A stretch of DNA of 64,000 bases from positions 1 to 64,000 of the forward strand of contig JAIEMJ010000006.1 in NCBI GenBank assembly GCA_019752335.1. The letters run 5' to 3'. A program made the translations under genes and the position numbers. Below are positions 62,001-64,000 of the stretch, in pieces; position 1 is the stretch's first letter; each line of letters starts with the position of its first letter. This DNA is from Bryobacteraceae bacterium (GTDB lineage Bacteria; Acidobacteriota; Terriglobia; Bryobacterales; Bryobacteraceae). The notes beneath the pieces were generated by a model. It did no database searches. It worked only from the letters and a program-made list of their open reading frames with translations, and was not told the origin of the DNA.

Positions 62001-62325
62001 CTACGCGCTCGATTCGGCGCAACGCACCACCTCACGGTGGTTCAATACGAACGCCTTCACGGCGCCACCGGCTTTCGCCTTCGGAACGCTCGGCCGCAAC
62101 ACGGTATCCGGGCCGGGCTTCGTGAACGTCGACACGACGATCGAGAAGACGATTCCGCTGCGCGAGCGCTTTCAGATCAAGTTCCGCGCCGAGTTCTTCA
62201 ATCTGGCGAATCACTCGAACTACCGGATCATCGGCCGGCTGATCAACGTTCCGGACCAGTTTGGCCGGGCGCTGAACCAGTTCGACCCGCGGCAGATCCA
62301 GTTCGGGGCCAAGTTGAACTTCTGA
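59014..62325 (+). CDS. Oar-like TonB-dependent outer-membrane receptor 3
   Basis: 1103 residues from the chosen start. Signal peptide (LSRLCPVFLFAATLLAQ), carboxypeptidase-regulatory-like domain about 20-105 (GSLTGRVLDPASGGVPGAEV, GTYEVSTEIQGFKRF), plug about 115-235 (ITALPLNGRQFIDLALLVPG, AQYGRASGSQINVVSRSG) and a barrel ending QFGAKLNF. The ATG at 59014 starts directly at the signal peptide with GGGGG before it; an ATG at 58990 would add WRRHWGT. Substrate unknown. The 113-base gap after it (62326-62438) shows nothing recognisable. Confidence 0.88.
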   Translation: MLSRLCPVFLFAATLLAQTDTGSLTGRVLDPASGGVPGAEVRARNLATTLKRVTVTDGEGQFQFNLLPPGTYEVSTEIQGFKRFVDNQVQVRVAQATQLTMQLALGSTTESVEVSGSASLVNTDSVSQGGIITQEKITALPLNGRQFIDLALLVPGTNSGGRNVQQNGVRLNQTGGFSSSGGRTNNNLFLFDGAINTDPDYNALSYVPIIDAIAEFHVQTSQFSAQYGRASGSQINVVSRSGSNDWRGSAWEFLRNQVLDARPFNSVTAKLPKNQRNQFGVVVGGPIKANRVFFFGAFEATRLRQAGVGITTVVVPTAAERQGNFSASSVRPFDPDNGPSNARLPFPGDTIPVTRLDATTRAAIQAMPLPNTGVNGFVNGNAVLRQDVNNGSGRVDWIVSERTTVFGRYAISDENSVLPDVVPGRDRLGFVRPQNVGAGVNQVFGPNVVNEVRLGFNRLFFQDGLPEPLFDVGGKQSTLPRFRPGGFPVMGGAGAFTGTTGGGTVLTRNNAYQIYDNLSWVKGRVSWKFGGEYLRLDYVRSEAASPQGDFQFLPGYTSRTGGNDGTGNALATMLLALPNQGNRQVTPTRIDGRQFNAAAYTQADIRVRPNLTLNLGLRYEIAPPLRDTRRQISSIDYRNVPWSTTIFANGPLGTLRPTLFTCGLGGFPEGCAYTDKNNFSPRVGVVWSPWKKTVIRAGGGIFYALTDFNGFLQLARGLPTNVSQNLNAASAFVPSFRGFDIFGSAAEVGRVALSQAGLDLFQRTSYSPQISFSVQRELARHTVVEATYIGTFGIKLQQNVQPNNARPGAGAVDPRRPYGGVTFDRGMVFPSYIRPVQDWVPVTQVNMYAQSAQSNYHALLLRLERRLTNGVSLLTSYTWSKAITNAPQFRNAGGANGSENSPPQDSYNLRGERGLASFDLRHRWVGTVLWEVPFGKGKRWVNHGFGAALLGGWQISTIAQAQSGYPFTINVNGDTAGIGGGTGGILVRANPVPGVSYALDSAQRTTSRWFNTNAFTAPPAFAFGTLGRNTVSGPGFVNVDTTIEKTIPLRERFQIKFRAEFFNLANHSNYRIIGRLINVPDQFGRALNQFDPRQIQFGAKLNF

Positions 62326-62438
62326 TTTATCAATCACTTGCGGCGTCGAATTGCGCCAAGTCGACGCCAATTGGTGGTTTCAGTCATGGCTTTCCCGCTA
62401 GAGGAGATCCGGACGGTTTTTCCCATGACACGCGTGCC

Positions 62439-64000
62439 CTATTCATTACGAATCGCCACCAGCGGGTCGACGCGGGAAGCGCGGCGGGCGGGGATCCACG
62501 CGGCGGCGAGGGCTACCAGCGCGAGCACGAGCGCGGCGGCGGCGAACGCCAGCGGGTCGGTTGGCGACAGGCCGAAGAGCCGGCTCTCGATCCAGCGGAG
62601 GCTAGCGAAGGCGAGTAGCGCGCCAGCGGCCAAGCCACCCGCGAGCAGCCAGGAGGACTCGCGCAGAATCATCGCGATGATGGCGCCGTTGGCCGCGCCC
62701 AAGGCCTTGCGGATGCCGATTTCGCTGGTACGACGGGCAACCCCGTAGGAGAGCACGCCGTAGAGTCCGATCGCCGCCAGCAGGAGCGCCACGGCGCCGA
62801 AACCCAACGAAAGGCGGGCCAGCAGGCGGTCCTGGACGGTGCGTTCTTCGACAAGTTCGGTTAACGGCTGTGCAGCGGCGATCGGCAGATTCGGATCCTC
62901 GGCCAGAATCGCTCGCCGGAGAGCCGGGATCGCGAGCGTGGGATCGCCCGCGGTGCGGACGGCAAAGCTGATCCGGCGGGGCACATCCACGGGTTGCGCC
63001 GTCGGAATGAAGAAGCGGTGCTCAATTTCATCACGCAGCGCATTCCTGCGAGAATTCGCCACGACTCCCACCACTTCGTAGGTGTTGCGCTGGTTACCGT
63101 AGATTTGGGTGATGTGCCGGCCGAGAGGGTTGCGTCCGGCGAAGAACTGTTTCGCAAAGGCTTCGTTGATCACGCAGACTCTCGGACTATTGGGCCGGTC
63201 TCGCTCCGTGATCTCACGGCCCAGGCGCACCGGAATGCCCAGGTTGGAAAAGTAGCCCGGGCCGATGGGGTCATAGTTCGAGCCGCGGTCATCATCACCG
63301 CGGGGCGTGTAGCCTTCCACCTGAATTTGGTCGCCGCTGTCGCCGCCGAGGAACAAACCGTGTGGCGAGTAGGAAGCGGACTGCACGCCCGCGGTCGACA
63401 ATACCCGGGCGTGCAAACGCTCGAAGAGCGCCTGACGCCGAGGCTCCTCGTAGCCCGCGCTCTCGACATCGACGCGGAGGATCAGCAGCTTTTCTTTCGC
63501 ATAGCCCAGATCCACGCGCTGCAGGTTGTCGAGCGTACGCACCAGGAGCCCGGCGCCGATGAGCAAGGGGAGAGACAATGCCACCTGGCCCGCGACGACC
63601 AGTTTGCCGGCTCGCAGCCAGGCGGCGGATGCGGTCAGCCCGCGGCCCTGCTCCTTCAGTCCGGCGGTGGAGTCGACTTTCCACGTGCGGAGTGACGGCA
63701 GCAATCCCAGCAACAGCCCCGTGACCACGGTGAGCGCGAAGGCGAACGCGAGCCCGCCCAGGTCCATGGCCTGAGGCAGACGAATCGTGTCCGAAACCAG
63801 CATTAGCAGCCCGGCGCGAAGTACCCACGCGACGGCGAGGCCGAGCACTCCTCCGGCGAACGAGATCAGAAAGCTTTCGGTGAGCCATTGGCGAATGAGG
63901 TCACCGCGCCGCGCGCCGAGGGCTTGGCGTACGGCGATCTCTCGCGTACGCGCCGTCGCCCGGGCCAGCATGAGATTGCCCAGGTTGGCGCAGGCGATCA
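62439..64000 (-). CDS. C-terminal two-thirds of a MacB/FtsX-type orphan permease (cut by window edge)
   Basis: The frame is open to the right edge and gives about 520 residues. IACANLGNLMLARATART, then REIAVRQALGARRGDLIRQW, begins the first FtsX domain; a periplasmic MacB_PCD-like domain follows (GGDSGDQIQVEGYTPRGDDD, INEAFAKQFFAGRNPLGRHI), and a second FtsX domain ends it (GLYGVLSYGVARRTSEIGIR, KALGAANGAIIAMILRESSW). The duplicated permease without an adjacent ATPase is the acidobacterial orphan permease type. The start lies outside the window; an internal ATG at 63971 is not the true start. Transported substrate unknown. Confidence 0.85.
   Translation of the reverse strand, partial: IACANLGNLMLARATARTREIAVRQALGARRGDLIRQWLTESFLISFAGGVLGLAVAWVLRAGLLMLVSDTIRLPQAMDLGGLAFAFALTVVTGLLLGLLPSLRTWKVDSTAGLKEQGRGLTASAAWLRAGKLVVAGQVALSLPLLIGAGLLVRTLDNLQRVDLGYAKEKLLILRVDVESAGYEEPRRQALFERLHARVLSTAGVQSASYSPHGLFLGGDSGDQIQVEGYTPRGDDDRGSNYDPIGPGYFSNLGIPVRLGREITERDRPNSPRVCVINEAFAKQFFAGRNPLGRHITQIYGNQRNTYEVVGVVANSRRNALRDEIEHRFFIPTAQPVDVPRRISFAVRTAGDPTLAIPALRRAILAEDPNLPIAAAQPLTELVEERTVQDRLLARLSLGFGAVALLLAAIGLYGVLSYGVARRTSEIGIRKALGAANGAIIAMILRESSWLLAGGLAAGALLAFASLRWIESRLFGLSPTDPLAFAAAALVLALVALAAAWIPARRASRVDPLVAIRNE

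Overview
The window is GC-rich bacterial chromosome and looks like an Acidobacteriota member of the Bryobacterales/Solibacter type. Three things point there: three very large Oar-like TonB-dependent receptors that begin with a carboxypeptidase-regulatory-like domain, the C-terminal part of an acidobacterial-style orphan MacB/FtsX permease at the right edge, and dense gene packing with many ATGA/GTGA overlaps. This assignment is inferred from gene families; no rRNA gene is present to confirm it.

Left part (1-15.1 kb): the tail of an unidentified ORF, a 2OG-Fe(II) oxygenase and a secreted DUF4394 protein fused to a truncated haemoglobin come first. They are followed by a nearly unbroken 14-gene + strand chain. 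Nine genes make up late cobalamin assembly and corrinoid uptake (cobQ, cbiB, cobD, btuF, btuD, btuC, cobU, cobS, cobC). The next five are a cNMP-domain histidine kinase, an osmoprotectant-type ABC transporter of three genes, and a response regulator fused to a thioredoxin-reductase-like flavoprotein that has lost its redox CxxC. No corrin-ring genes and no cobT are present, so the module reads as corrinoid salvage and nucleotide-loop assembly.

Middle (15.1-36 kb): an HDOD protein, TonB-dependent receptor 1, an S1/P1 nuclease, a membrane protein, a decayed FAD oxidoreductase beside an opposite-strand gene remnant, an ankyrin protein, and an operon of secreted protein, ECF sigma factor and ZAS-type anti-sigma factor. 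Then come a TonB energy transducer, a Gfo/Idh/MocA oxidoreductase with a radical SAM enzyme, murB, a GT-C-like membrane protein, a pair of small EamA/SMR membrane proteins, and a TadE/TadE/TadG(VWA) trio closed by a strong bidirectional terminator.

Right part (36-64 kb): TonB-dependent receptor 2 with a co-transcribed XRE/periplasmic-binding-like regulator and a 17-bp palindrome over the receptor start codon; a BaiN-type flavoprotein; an APC amino-acid permease; a BNR-repeat protein; a glutathione peroxidase; an RND adaptor followed by an RND pump joined in one reading frame to an outer-membrane channel lipoprotein; an AsmA-like protein; a RelA/SpoT synthetase/hydrolase with a DUF971 protein; an overlapping LssY_C/PAP2 pair; a Phd/VapC toxin-antitoxin module with a palindromic operator; TonB-dependent receptor 3; and the edge-truncated permease. 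No intergenic stretch exceeds 300 bases except the decayed region around 21.4-21.7 kb. No tRNA, rRNA, CRISPR array or intact insertion sequence was seen.

Items most worth attention are the DUF4394-globin fusion, the pump-channel fusion, the receptor/regulator pair with its operator, the kinase/osmoprotectant/flavoprotein chain, the orphan Tad-like trio, the split LssY/PAP2 genes, and an apparent DNA-level preference for the hexamer ACTTAC on coding strands.
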